Below the pieces are notes generated by a model. That model ran no database searches. It had not been told where the DNA came from and saw nothing but the letters and a program-made list of their open reading frames with translations. From contig NZ_CP060393.1 in the NCBI RefSeq assembly GCF_014274685.1, positions 4,089,501 to 4,153,500 of the forward strand: a DNA stretch of 64,000 nt, read 5' to 3'. The position numbers were made by a program, and so were the translations under genes. Source of the stretch: Edaphobacter sp. 4G125. GTDB lineage: Bacteria > Acidobacteriota > Terriglobia > Terriglobales > Acidobacteriaceae. Positions 15,995 to 25,423 of the stretch are shown here, in pieces (position 1 is the first letter of the stretch; every line of letters starts with the position of its first letter).

Positions 15995-17656
15995 ATGCGC
16001 AAATCTGAAAAGCGGAGATCTCTTCTTCTCATGGTGCTTCATCGGCAGCGGCGAGGCAGCCGCTTGTTTTTCTGCATCATCACTTTAACTCTGGGGATGA
16101 TGACGATCGTATCGGCAAAAGCGCAAACCGGCGAGATGCTTCGTATCGACGCGAAGGCCCAGACCACTCCCTTTCCTCATTTTTGGGAAAGAGACTTCGG
16201 CTCCGGCCGCGCCATCCTCTCCCTGCGTGAGAGTTATCGCAAAGACCTTCGCTCGGTTAAAGAGATCACCGACTTTCAGACCGTGCGTTTCCACGGCATC
16301 TTCATGGATGACGTCGGACTGTACGATCCGGATCGCAGGCCAGTTCAGTTCGCTCAGATGAAGAACACCACCGTCATCTCGCCGGAGATGATGGGCGACT
16401 ACAACTTCTCTTACATCGACCAGATCTATGATGGCCTGCTCGAGCAAGGAGTCCGGCCTTTCGTCGAGCTGAGCTTCATGCCCAAGAAGCTCGCCTCCGA
16501 TCCGGCTGCGCTCCACCCGTTCTGGTACAAGCAGAATGTCTCGCCCCCGAAGGACTACGCGCAATGGGACGCGATGATCACTGCCTTCGTACAACACTTA
16601 GTCAATCGGTACGGGCTGGATGAGGTATCGCACTGGAACTTCGAGGTCTGGAACGAACCTAACATCGACTTCTGGGCCGGAAAGCCAAAGCAGGAAACTT
16701 ACTTTGAGCTGTACGCCCACACCGCGCTGGCAATCAAGAAAGTAAGCCCGCGTCTCCGTGTCGGTGGACCCGCGACAGCACAAGCTGCATGGGTTGGAGA
16801 CTTCCTCCGACACTGCAAAGAGAAGAACATTCCAGTCGATTTCGCATCGAGCCACGTCTATGCCAACGACAGCGCGAAAGACGTCTTCCACACGGAAGAA
16901 AACATCCCGCGCGATCGCATGGTCTGCCGCTCCGTCCGCAAAGTGCATGATGAGATCACCACTTCACCGCTGCCCAAAACCCCGCTGATCTTCAGTGAGT
17001 ACAACGCCAGTTACGCCAACGAACCCAACGTCACCGACACCATCTACATGGGGCCGTGGCTGGCGACCACAATCAGCCAGTGCGACGGACTCGTCGAGTC
17101 GCTGAGCTATTGGACTTTCTCCGATGTCTTTGAAGAACAGGGTGTTGTCCGGACTCCGTTCTATGGAGGCTTTGGCTTGATCGCTGAAGACCACATCCAG
17201 AAGCCGGCCTTCCATGCCTTTGCCATGCTGCACCAGCTCGGCGATCAACGTATTGCGCTGAACTCAGACTCTGCTCTTGCGACACGCCGCTCCGATGGCT
17301 CGCTCGCCATCGCGCTCTGGAACTACGCTCCACCGGACGGCACGGGAGCCGCTTATACGAAGCCTCCTGCCAGCCGCGGCCCAGAACGAACGTTCACCTT
17401 ACAGCTGGCGGGAGTCGCATCCAACGCAGCAGCAACGATTCTGCGCGTCGACGAGACACATGGCAATGTAATCCCTGCCTATGACGCGATGGGCCGGCCG
17501 GCGTTTCCTTCACGGGAAGAGATCGTGAAGCTGCGCGATGCTGGAAAAGCAGCGCCTTCCGAACATGCCACCTTGAAAAACGGAACCCTGACGATTCAGG
17601 TTCCACCCCAGGGACTTGCTGTAGTCCTCATCAGCAACCGAAAGGCAACACGCTAA
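15995..17656 (+). CDS. GH39-family glycoside hydrolase, second paralogue, exported
   Basis: 553 residues if ATG 15995 is used; ATG 16031 (residue 13) would give a tidier signal peptide (MVLHRQRRGSRLFFCIITL..., cut near SAKA) and neither has a strong ribosome site. The catalytic glutamates are in WNEPN (Glu221) and FSEYN (Glu335); note FSEYN where the upstream paralogue has FWTEWN, so the nucleophile loop differs. HPFWYKQNVSPPKD and RVGGPAT match the paralogue closely. An insertion around 112-133 is absent from the paralogue. It is followed after a short gap by the PF10091-type protein and is probably co-transcribed with it. The substrate is not known; diverged specificity between the two copies is inference. 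Confidence 0.88.
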   Translation: MRKSEKRRSLLLMVLHRQRRGSRLFFCIITLTLGMMTIVSAKAQTGEMLRIDAKAQTTPFPHFWERDFGSGRAILSLRESYRKDLRSVKEITDFQTVRFHGIFMDDVGLYDPDRRPVQFAQMKNTTVISPEMMGDYNFSYIDQIYDGLLEQGVRPFVELSFMPKKLASDPAALHPFWYKQNVSPPKDYAQWDAMITAFVQHLVNRYGLDEVSHWNFEVWNEPNIDFWAGKPKQETYFELYAHTALAIKKVSPRLRVGGPATAQAAWVGDFLRHCKEKNIPVDFASSHVYANDSAKDVFHTEENIPRDRMVCRSVRKVHDEITTSPLPKTPLIFSEYNASYANEPNVTDTIYMGPWLATTISQCDGLVESLSYWTFSDVFEEQGVVRTPFYGGFGLIAEDHIQKPAFHAFAMLHQLGDQRIALNSDSALATRRSDGSLAIALWNYAPPDGTGAAYTKPPASRGPERTFTLQLAGVASNAAATILRVDETHGNVIPAYDAMGRPAFPSREEIVKLRDAGKAAPSEHATLKNGTLTIQVPPQGLAVVLISNRKATR

Positions 17657-17704
17657 ACTTCAAGGGTGCCGGCTACTCCGAATGTCGACCATGGCAGTTC
17701 CAGC

Positions 17705-19006
17705 ATGAAGGTTACGCGGCGAAGCGCTACCCGGCTGATCGCGGGCTCACTTCTCTCCGGTCTTGCTCTCCCGCAGCTGTCGGAGCAGTTTGCCTTTGCA
17801 GCTCCGCGTCCGGGTGCGCTCGACCCCGCCTCAACAGCCTTTCTCGATGAGATGGAGCGCCAGGCCTGCCTCTACTTCTACGAACAGGCCGACCCCTCAA
17901 CCGGCCAGGTGCTGGATCGAGCGAACAACCACACCACCACGGGTCAGATCGATCCGCGCTTCGCCTCAAGCATCGCAGCCACGGGATTTGGGCTAACGGC
18001 ACTCTGTATCGCCGACAGCCGGAAGTATCTTCCGGCAAACAAGATTCGCCAGCGCATCCTCGCAACGCTTCAGTTCCACTTGAAGCCGATGCCGACCGAG
18101 CATGGCTTTTACTATCACTTCAACGATGTGAAGACCGGTCTGCCGCTGTTGAACATCGAAGTCTCACCCATCGATACAGCCATCCTGCTATGCGGAATTC
18201 TGACCTGCCGGGCCTACTTCAAAGACCCTAAGATCACCGATCTTGCAACCCAGATCTTCAACCGCGTCGACTGGCCCTGGATGCTGAACGAAGGCAAGAC
18301 TTTCGCACTAGGCTGGCTGCCAGCAACGGGGTTTCTGACTCCGCGATGGGACCACTATGCCGAGATGATGATGATGTACCTCTTGGCCATCGGTTCGACA
18401 GCCCATCCGATCGATCCTTCGTATTGGAAGAACTTCTCTCGTCCACGCGTCCGGTTCGGAAACTTCAATTACATCAGCGGCCATGACCCGCTCTTTATTC
18501 ATCTCTACTCTCATGCGTGGTTCGACTTCTACCGCAAGCGCGATACATATGCGGATTACTTTGCCAATTCCGTAACGGCGGTTCGCGCACACAAGGCGTT
18601 CTGCCTAAGCCTGAACCGCGGATATAACGATGACTACTGGGGAGTGACCGCATCGGACTGGATGCACGGTTACGCGGCCTGGGGAGGCCCCCCGCTGATC
18701 GGACCAGTCGACGGCACTGTTGTTCCATGCGCCACGGCAGGATCGATGCCATTCCTTCCGCACGATTGCCTACGCGTCCTTCGTTCGCTCAAAGATAAAT
18801 ACGGCCAGTATGCCTGGGGGCGGTACGGTCCTTGCGATGCGTTCCATCCTTCGCTTGCTTGGTTCGACGCCGACGTACTCGGCATCGATCTCGGCATCAG
18901 TCTCCTCATGATCGAAAACTTTCGCTCCGGCTTTGTATGGAAGACCTTCATGCAGAACATGGAAGCCCAAAACGCCATGAAACTGGTTGGGTTCCGCAGT
19001 TATTAG
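17705..19006 (+). CDS. GH144/PF10091-type glucanase-like protein with Tat signal
   Basis: 433 residues from ATG 17705; a GTG at 17666 is in frame but would bury the signal sequence. The start MKVTRRSATRLIAGSLLSG is a twin-arginine signal. The body matches the 'glycoamylase' (PF10091) alpha/alpha barrel group: CLYFYEQADPSTGQVLDR, SSIAATGFGLTALCI, GFYYHFND, SPIDTAILLCGI, GWLPATGFLTPRWDHYAEMM, LFIHLYSHAWFDF, NDDYWGVTASD and FHPSLAWFDADVLGIDLG. Characterised members (GH144) are endo-beta-1,2-glucanases. It is convergent with an NdvB-like beta-1,2-glucan synthase whose C-terminal domain belongs to the same PF10091 family, which supports a link to beta-1,2-glucan. The activity is inferred from family and context. 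Confidence 0.85.
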   Translation: MKVTRRSATRLIAGSLLSGLALPQLSEQFAFAAPRPGALDPASTAFLDEMERQACLYFYEQADPSTGQVLDRANNHTTTGQIDPRFASSIAATGFGLTALCIADSRKYLPANKIRQRILATLQFHLKPMPTEHGFYYHFNDVKTGLPLLNIEVSPIDTAILLCGILTCRAYFKDPKITDLATQIFNRVDWPWMLNEGKTFALGWLPATGFLTPRWDHYAEMMMMYLLAIGSTAHPIDPSYWKNFSRPRVRFGNFNYISGHDPLFIHLYSHAWFDFYRKRDTYADYFANSVTAVRAHKAFCLSLNRGYNDDYWGVTASDWMHGYAAWGGPPLIGPVDGTVVPCATAGSMPFLPHDCLRVLRSLKDKYGQYAWGRYGPCDAFHPSLAWFDADVLGIDLGISLLMIENFRSGFVWKTFMQNMEAQNAMKLVGFRSY

Positions 19007-19016
19007 TTTCTGGCAG

Positions 19017-22000
19017 CTAGGCTACTTTTCGGGCCTCTTCATCTCCAGCAGGCTTCGAGGGAAGCGCCTCATCCAAGGCTTCTCGAGATTCCTTGCTGAG
19101 AGGCTTTTCGTGCAGCAGCAGTTCTGTAGCGCGGACAATCGGATTCGCATGGAACCACCGCTGGAACGCACCTTCACGAAGCAGATTAGTCACCGCAAGC
19201 AAACTCATCCCCTGATGGTGAGCCATCCATGATCGAACCATCCTGGGCTCATTACCTTCGGTGTAGTCCGCGGCCTCGTAGAAGCCATAATCACCCACCC
19301 ATTGCGTCGCTTCCATTCGCCGAAGATTTTCAATGGCTTCATCGCGCAGAAGCGGCAAAGCAAGGAACGTCGAATAAGGCGAGATCACTGGGCCATCTTC
19401 CGCTCCATACTTCAGGGCAACTTGCGGAATACCCCAGGCCTGATATCCATATCGACCAGAATCATCGGTCTTCGCAAATCCGGATTCCGAAATGCCCCAG
19501 GGGATATTACGGACATGGTCGCGTTGAATCCTCACGGCAGACTCCAGCGATCGCGTGATCAGCGTGTTGGGATAGAGCCGCATCCACAATGCAGGCATCA
19601 TGTACTCGAACATCGTGCCAGTCCACGACAACAGGCAGGCTCGCCCTTTGACGAGGACATGCGATCGATCGAGCCGGAACCACGATTCCTGCGCAATATC
19701 TCCCTTCGCGACAGCGAGAAAGAAAGCCATCCTCGCCTCAGAAGCCAGCAAATCGTAACAGGCACCGTACAATTCACCGGTTACACCGTCGTATCCAATG
19801 GAAAGAAGGTTCCGAGACTTCACGAGGAGGAAGCCATATTGCATTGCATCGGCATAACGATTCGACCGCTCCGTGATCTCCTGCAACTCGGAGCAGAGCT
19901 GTGATGCACGATTTTTTGCAGTGGAGAGCTTCTCGCATAACTCGAGGGTAAGCGGTTGCAACTGTGGCGATACAGGCATCGAAGCGAGTTTCGCTTCCAA
20001 CTCCGTTGCATAAGCCGTAGTCTTCAGAAGACTGACAGGCTCCGGAGCAACAGACGCAAAAAGAGGATCAAAGCGTTGGGACAGCCAGGGTGCATAAAGC
20101 TCAACAAACTCCGCCCATTCACTTCGACACCGCTTCCGTTCTTCGGTCACCCAATTACTAACCTGTTTGCCTGCTTCTTCAGAGTTTGAGAGCCAGCCTT
20201 CGCGGGTAATCGGCTTTTTCAGAAGCTCAATCGCTCCTGTATGCAGTGAATAAAAGGACGCAGCCAGGTTGCCGCTATCGACCGCCGAAACGATGCGCGG
20301 CGAGATTGGCTGCAAAGTCTCAATGTCGTACCAGTTGTAAATGTGGCCGCGCTGCTTTTCCAACCCATCATAGGTGTTGAGCGTTCCGAGAGTCGCTTCG
20401 GCAAACTGTGCAGGCGTAATGAAACCGAACTCACATGCAGCCTGCCGAGCATTCAACAACATCCCTAAATTTGTGGGAGAGAGTTTCCGCACCTGATGCA
20501 GATTGTTCTCTTCCACGTTGTCAGGAATGAGCCAGTGATTTTCCGGACCGCCAAACTCCAGGAAGTACCGCCAGATCAGCAGGGCATGACGCTCAAGAAA
20601 CTTATGTTCTGCAGCCTTGAGAGGTCCTTCGACTGCGCGCGGCGATGAGTTAACCCACGTTGCCACCGCCGGAGCGAGAGCCCATAGCACCAAGACAGGA
20701 AAGGCCGCAAATAACGATTGGGGATGCGCAAGTGCAAGTCCAATCGCAATTGTGAGCGCGATAACAGGCGAGAGCTTCAGGTAGGTATCGAGCTGACCTC
20801 GCCCAGTATTCGTTTCCGATTGTGCTGCCGTCTCCCAATCCAGCAGATTTTTCCCAGAAAGGAAGACACGAATCAGCGAACGAATAATCGCATCGAGCGA
20901 CAGCAACATGTGATGCGGAAGGAAGATGAGATTCAGCAGAGTAATCGAAAGCGACGAGATAAAGGTTTTAAATCCATCGCGAACGGCTGCGAAGCTTCTA
21001 CTGAATAACGCTCGACTCAGATTGAAGCCCAACTGCACCAACCCGGGAAGCAGGATCAGCAGTAAAACTGTAATGGTCCAGTAAAGCGCTCCTCCAGGCA
21101 GAAAGAACCAGCCGAAGACAAAGAGGAGAAATGCAACCGGCTCGATGAGACTGCGACGCAAATTGTCGATAATCTTCCACCGCGAGATGGTGCTGATCGG
21201 GTTCAGAACCAGACGTCCATATTCATCCGGCACGACATTGAACAACCAGCGAAGGATCTGCCAGTCTCCACGTACCCAGCGATGTTTCCGCTTCATGTGC
21301 GCAGAGTAGTGAGAGGGGTAGTCGTCGATGACCTCGATATCCGAAACCAATCCTGCACGTGCATATGCGCCTTCAATCAGGTCATGCGAAAGAAGAGCGT
21401 TCTTTGGAAAACGATGATTCAGGACCTCGTGGAAGGCGCTGACATCGTAGATCCCTTTCCCTGTGAAGATTCCTTCGCCGAAGAGGTCCTGGTAGGCATC
21501 GGATACTGCGCGGGCATAAACATCAAAACCGGTCTCTCCCGAGTACAGTTCGGCAAGCCGGGATCGTGAGGCAGACGAAACACTGACTCCTACGCGAGGC
21601 TGCAGAATTCCGTATCCCGCCGTAACGATGCGTAGCTTTGGATGGATGATGGCGCGATTGAGCGGATGCGCCATCGTACCCACCATGCGGGCTGCGGTAC
21701 CGTGAGGAAGCTGCGTATCAGAGTCCAGCGTAATGACGTAACGGATGTGCTCCAACACGCCGAGCGGGCCAGCCTTGCGCGGGAAGCTGTCATGCTCTCC
21801 TTCGAGAAAGCGATTCAGATCCAGCAGCTTACCTCTTTTACGCTCCCAACCCATCCACACGCCCTGGCGAGCGTTGAAGGCGCGATGCCGATGCAGCAAC
21901 AGGAACGATCCAGCCTGGCGACCCGCATATTTCCGATTCAACGCATCGATTGTACGAGCAGCAAGATCAACAAGAGGACCCTCATCGATCTGAGGAGGAC

Positions 22001-23378
22001 GGGCTGCCGTATCCGGCAAATCGGTGAGAAGAGCAAAGTGCAGATTGGGATCCTGATTGGAAAGAAAACGTGCTTCCAGTTCCTCGAGCAGTTCTTCCAC
22101 CTGCTTTTCGTTCATCAGGAGGGTCGGCACCACAACTAAAGTCGATACTTCCTGAGGGATGCCCTTGGAGAAGTCTAGCTTGGGCAGAGCTTCTGTCTTC
22201 ATCAATACATTAACGATGCCGTTCACAAGATCGACCGCCCCTTGCGTTGCTGGAAGCAGAGCAAGAAGCAGTGCTGCCATCACTGGCCAGAACTCGTGAT
22301 GCGGAATCAGCGGCAGGATCATGGCCGTAATGAGAAGTAACGCCAGGATGAAGGTGCCCAGAATATAAAACTCTTCGTTGTACGCGCGGATCAGCTCACG
22401 CAACCGCTCAAGTGGCGCAGGGCGAAATCCGATACGAAGCTTAAGTTCGCGCACACCATCCGCAAAGAGGTAGTAGCCGATGTGCGATTTTCTCTTCGAC
22501 ATCCGCGGATCGGAATAGTCCATGCGCTCTGCCGTCTGTGCTAGCTCCAAAGCAATCTGGGCGGTCTGGACTTCATTGGTATCTGCGTGTTGAGCGAATT
22601 CTGCGATCCGCAGCCGATACGCAGCGCGAGTCTCTTCCTCCATCCGGGCGAAAACACCTCCAGGATCGAGGCGAAGCACAGCGTCGAAGGCTACCAATGG
22701 CTCAAGGATATCTCGCCACTCGATCTGATTCATACGCCGCAGACTGTGAATCGGCGCGGAAAAAGGAGACTGCTCGATGGGAGGCAACTCTCCAGCGGCA
22801 AACGCGTTATCGGCACAATTGAGAATGAACTCAAGTTGCGAGAGCTTCAGGGCCTCTGGCAACAGTTCGATCTCCCGGAGACGGAGCGGATGATGACGCT
22901 GCATCTGCTCGATGTAAATCGAAAGCGAACCTGGAGACCAAATGCCATTGACCGCAGTCAGGTAGCTGCCCGCGATATGAATGATTTGGGGAAGAACGCC
23001 CGCAGGAGGCCGATCCGCAACGGGAACATTGTGATACAGGCTGGCTGCACTCTCTCCCCTCGGAATAATCGACTCAAACATCCTCGCACTCTCGACGAGT
23101 TCTAACCTGGGAGTCAGTTCCGTTGTTGAGGCTCCTTGTTTCCATACGGGTACGCGGGAGGCGAGCCAACGCCGAAGATGTTCAAGATGGCGCACGAGGT
23201 TTTCGTGATCTTTACCGGGAACCTGGGGACGAAGATGCTTTGCCAGCTCATCGGCGTGTCGACGCAACTCTGTCTCACTCACCGATGGTTCTTCCGGCAA
23301 GCCTGTCGACGCAGTCTCCTGAACAGGAGCGGTCAATGAAGTTGTGTGTGCCGGCGTGAGATCTTCAGAAAATGCCAT
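19017..23378 (-). CDS. NdvB-like cyclic beta-1,2-glucan synthase, short form without phosphorylase domain
   Basis: 1453 residues from ATG 23378 (AAGGTG upstream); a TTG at 23429 is in frame but has no ribosome site. Order of parts: a cytoplasmic N-terminal region, membrane helices near 340-400, a GT84-like transferase at about 410-720 (VITLDSDTQLP, GYGILQPRVGVSV, LFGEGIFTGKGIYDV, HRWVRGDWQ), more helices to about 880, and a PF10091 domain at about 1000-1420 (NWYDIETLQP, VDSGNLAASF, YDLLASEARMAFF, LSWTGTMFEYMMP, PWGISESGF, MAHHQGMSLLAVTN). Known NdvB/Cgs enzymes are about 2800 residues with a further C-terminal GH94-type phosphorylase domain that controls chain length; here the chain ends just after PF10091. 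It follows an ABC exporter gene. Confidence 0.88.
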   Translation of the reverse strand: MAFSEDLTPAHTTSLTAPVQETASTGLPEEPSVSETELRRHADELAKHLRPQVPGKDHENLVRHLEHLRRWLASRVPVWKQGASTTELTPRLELVESARMFESIIPRGESAASLYHNVPVADRPPAGVLPQIIHIAGSYLTAVNGIWSPGSLSIYIEQMQRHHPLRLREIELLPEALKLSQLEFILNCADNAFAAGELPPIEQSPFSAPIHSLRRMNQIEWRDILEPLVAFDAVLRLDPGGVFARMEEETRAAYRLRIAEFAQHADTNEVQTAQIALELAQTAERMDYSDPRMSKRKSHIGYYLFADGVRELKLRIGFRPAPLERLRELIRAYNEEFYILGTFILALLLITAMILPLIPHHEFWPVMAALLLALLPATQGAVDLVNGIVNVLMKTEALPKLDFSKGIPQEVSTLVVVPTLLMNEKQVEELLEELEARFLSNQDPNLHFALLTDLPDTAARPPQIDEGPLVDLAARTIDALNRKYAGRQAGSFLLLHRHRAFNARQGVWMGWERKRGKLLDLNRFLEGEHDSFPRKAGPLGVLEHIRYVITLDSDTQLPHGTAARMVGTMAHPLNRAIIHPKLRIVTAGYGILQPRVGVSVSSASRSRLAELYSGETGFDVYARAVSDAYQDLFGEGIFTGKGIYDVSAFHEVLNHRFPKNALLSHDLIEGAYARAGLVSDIEVIDDYPSHYSAHMKRKHRWVRGDWQILRWLFNVVPDEYGRLVLNPISTISRWKIIDNLRRSLIEPVAFLLFVFGWFFLPGGALYWTITVLLLILLPGLVQLGFNLSRALFSRSFAAVRDGFKTFISSLSITLLNLIFLPHHMLLSLDAIIRSLIRVFLSGKNLLDWETAAQSETNTGRGQLDTYLKLSPVIALTIAIGLALAHPQSLFAAFPVLVLWALAPAVATWVNSSPRAVEGPLKAAEHKFLERHALLIWRYFLEFGGPENHWLIPDNVEENNLHQVRKLSPTNLGMLLNARQAACEFGFITPAQFAEATLGTLNTYDGLEKQRGHIYNWYDIETLQPISPRIVSAVDSGNLAASFYSLHTGAIELLKKPITREGWLSNSEEAGKQVSNWVTEERKRCRSEWAEFVELYAPWLSQRFDPLFASVAPEPVSLLKTTAYATELEAKLASMPVSPQLQPLTLELCEKLSTAKNRASQLCSELQEITERSNRYADAMQYGFLLVKSRNLLSIGYDGVTGELYGACYDLLASEARMAFFLAVAKGDIAQESWFRLDRSHVLVKGRACLLSWTGTMFEYMMPALWMRLYPNTLITRSLESAVRIQRDHVRNIPWGISESGFAKTDDSGRYGYQAWGIPQVALKYGAEDGPVISPYSTFLALPLLRDEAIENLRRMEATQWVGDYGFYEAADYTEGNEPRMVRSWMAHHQGMSLLAVTNLLREGAFQRWFHANPIVRATELLLHEKPLSKESREALDEALPSKPAGDEEARKVA

Positions 23379-23444
23379 CGACTCTAATTCACCTTCTTCC
23401 TCGTAGGTCTTACAAAACAATCTGCGCAAAACGACAACTAGAAT

Positions 23445-25271
23445 TTACCGGTAACTTGCTGCCTGCATCTCGAACATTCCGGCGTAAACGCCGCCTGACG
23501 CCATCAATTGTTGATGATTTCCTTCTTCAATTAAGCGCCCACCCGAGAGGACCACGATCCGATCAGCCATTCGAACCGTGGAGAAACGGTGCGAGATCAG
23601 CAGAGCCATCTTACCTTCGGTCAACTCCGCAAATCGCTCGAAGACCTCAAGCTCACTTCGTGCATCCAGCGCCGCCGTCGGTTCATCGAGAATGAGCAGT
23701 TGAGCATCACGTAGATAGGCACGTGCCAGTGCGATCTTCTGCCACTCTCCTCCTGACAACTCTACACCGCCCTCAAATCTTCGGCCCAGCATCTGATCGT
23801 ATCCGCCAGCCAGTTTGGTGATTACAGTATCCGCGAGGCTCTTATGCGCGGCAGATTCCAGATCGGCTTGATTGCTTGCGCGTTCGATGCGTCCGATCCC
23901 AATGTTCTCTCGCGCAGTCATCTCGAAGCGCACAAAGTCCTGGAAGATGACCCCAATATGACGATGCAGATCTTCCAATGAGTACTCACGAAGATCGACA
24001 CCATCGAGAAGGATTTGCCCTTCGGTGGGGTCATACAAGCGAGTAATAAGTTTTACGATTGTCGTCTTGCCCTGTCCGTTTTCACCGATCAGCGCAATGC
24101 GCTCTCCGGGGCGAAGCTTCATATTGAAGTTTTTGAGTATTCTCCGCGAGGTACCCGGATAAGCAAAGGACACATCGCGGAACTCAAAACCCTGCTGGAT
24201 GCGCTCCGGAATATGACGGCCATTCGGATTCGCATCGACAATCGGCTTCATCTCGAAGAACGCAAGCAGGTCGGTAAGGAAGAGCGCCTGGTCTGCGATT
24301 CCTGATGCAGTGGAAAATACCTGCTGCAGGTTAGAGCTCGCCTGCTGAATGGCCGTAGTGAGGAAGTAAAACTGTCCGATATCGTAGTGCCTTCCCAATG
24401 TTCGCCAGATCACGTAGACATAGGCGCCGTAGTATCCCAGAGTTCCAACGACCCCCAGCAGACCACCGATAAAGAGCTTCTTTCTAGCAAGAGCAACATC
24501 TTCGCGGTAAATCTGATTCGCAAGCGTCTTGAAGCGATCGGTAAAGAAGCGATGCAGGCCGAAGAGCTTGACCTCTTTGGCTCCTTCGCGGCTGCCTGCC
24601 ACCTGACGCAAATATTCCATTTGTCGTTTTGCCGGAGTCTGGCGGAAGTTTTTCGCATATCCAAGAAAGGCGAAGTGCGTCTCTCCCAGGAAAGATGGAA
24701 GAACTCCGAGAGCAAGCAGCAGCACAAGCCAGGGAGAGGCCCATGCGAGCGCAGCGGAGAAGGCGATCGTCGTGATGACCTGCTGAACCAGACGACCCAT
24801 CTGCTGGATGAGCACGAGACGGTCCGTCGCCTGTACTCGAGCGCGCTCCAATCGGTCGTAGAAGACAGGATTCTCATAGGTCGTCAGATCGAGGCGTGCA
24901 GCCTGATCCATGACGCGGACGCTCACGTGTTCGGTATAGCGATTCGCGAGCAGGGCGTCTGTGTAGTCAATGACCCGCATCAGCAACCCCAGGCCGACAT
25001 TGAACCCCACCTCTGTCGCCACCAGAATCCAGAAATTTTCGGGGAGCCTTTGTCCGTTCAGAACATTGGCGATGCCATTAACGATGTACTGTGCGACCTT
25101 CGCAATCCCAAATGGCAGCACGGCCACAAAGACGCGCAGAATCAGTCCCCACGTCACTACCCAGGGGCCAGACTCCCACAAAATACGCAGTACAGGGGGA
25201 ACGTTGCGAAGCGCCCGCAGACGCTCCAGCCATGGGCTCTGAGCTTTTGCAGGGCGTAGAGAATCGTTCAT
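23445..25271 (-). CDS. ABC exporter, fused permease and ATPase
   Basis: 608 residues. The N-terminal two thirds hold about six membrane helices (for example 38-65, 165-195 and 270-290). The ATPase domain has Walker A GENGQGKT (396-403), Q-loop Gln444, signature LSGGE (505-509), Walker B LLILDEP and the H-loop in LLISHRFST. It ends 66 bases before the start of the NdvB-like synthase and lies on the same strand, so an exporter for that polysaccharide, as NdvA/ChvA does in rhizobia, is a natural guess. The sequence type is also used for peptides and lipids, so the substrate remains open. No clear ribosome site is seen before ATG 25271. Confidence 0.88.
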   Translation of the reverse strand: MNDSLRPAKAQSPWLERLRALRNVPPVLRILWESGPWVVTWGLILRVFVAVLPFGIAKVAQYIVNGIANVLNGQRLPENFWILVATEVGFNVGLGLLMRVIDYTDALLANRYTEHVSVRVMDQAARLDLTTYENPVFYDRLERARVQATDRLVLIQQMGRLVQQVITTIAFSAALAWASPWLVLLLALGVLPSFLGETHFAFLGYAKNFRQTPAKRQMEYLRQVAGSREGAKEVKLFGLHRFFTDRFKTLANQIYREDVALARKKLFIGGLLGVVGTLGYYGAYVYVIWRTLGRHYDIGQFYFLTTAIQQASSNLQQVFSTASGIADQALFLTDLLAFFEMKPIVDANPNGRHIPERIQQGFEFRDVSFAYPGTSRRILKNFNMKLRPGERIALIGENGQGKTTIVKLITRLYDPTEGQILLDGVDLREYSLEDLHRHIGVIFQDFVRFEMTARENIGIGRIERASNQADLESAAHKSLADTVITKLAGGYDQMLGRRFEGGVELSGGEWQKIALARAYLRDAQLLILDEPTAALDARSELEVFERFAELTEGKMALLISHRFSTVRMADRIVVLSGGRLIEEGNHQQLMASGGVYAGMFEMQAASYR

Positions 25272-25373
25272 AAGCAGATTTTCGTCGCGATACTGTGTCT
25301 CCGCAACCTCACTTCAATGGATGCGCAAATCTTTCAGAACGTTGGATATAAGCTCGTTCACCCATCATGGAAA

Positions 25374-25400
25374 AGCGAGCGGCAAAATCTTCCGCTCGCT
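25374..25400 (-). terminator. Hairpin terminator after the DUF937-OmpA gene
   Basis: AGCGAGCGG (25374-25382) pairs with CCGCTCGCT (25392-25400). On the minus strand the stem is followed by TTTTCC, fitting termination of the gene ending at 25424. Confidence 0.65.
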
Positions 25401-25423
25401 CAAAAAGAATTCCCAATAATATT

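Noticed and set aside
23379-23429. TTG start for the NdvB-like protein
   Set aside because: No ribosome site precedes it; ATG 23378 has AAGGTG upstream.
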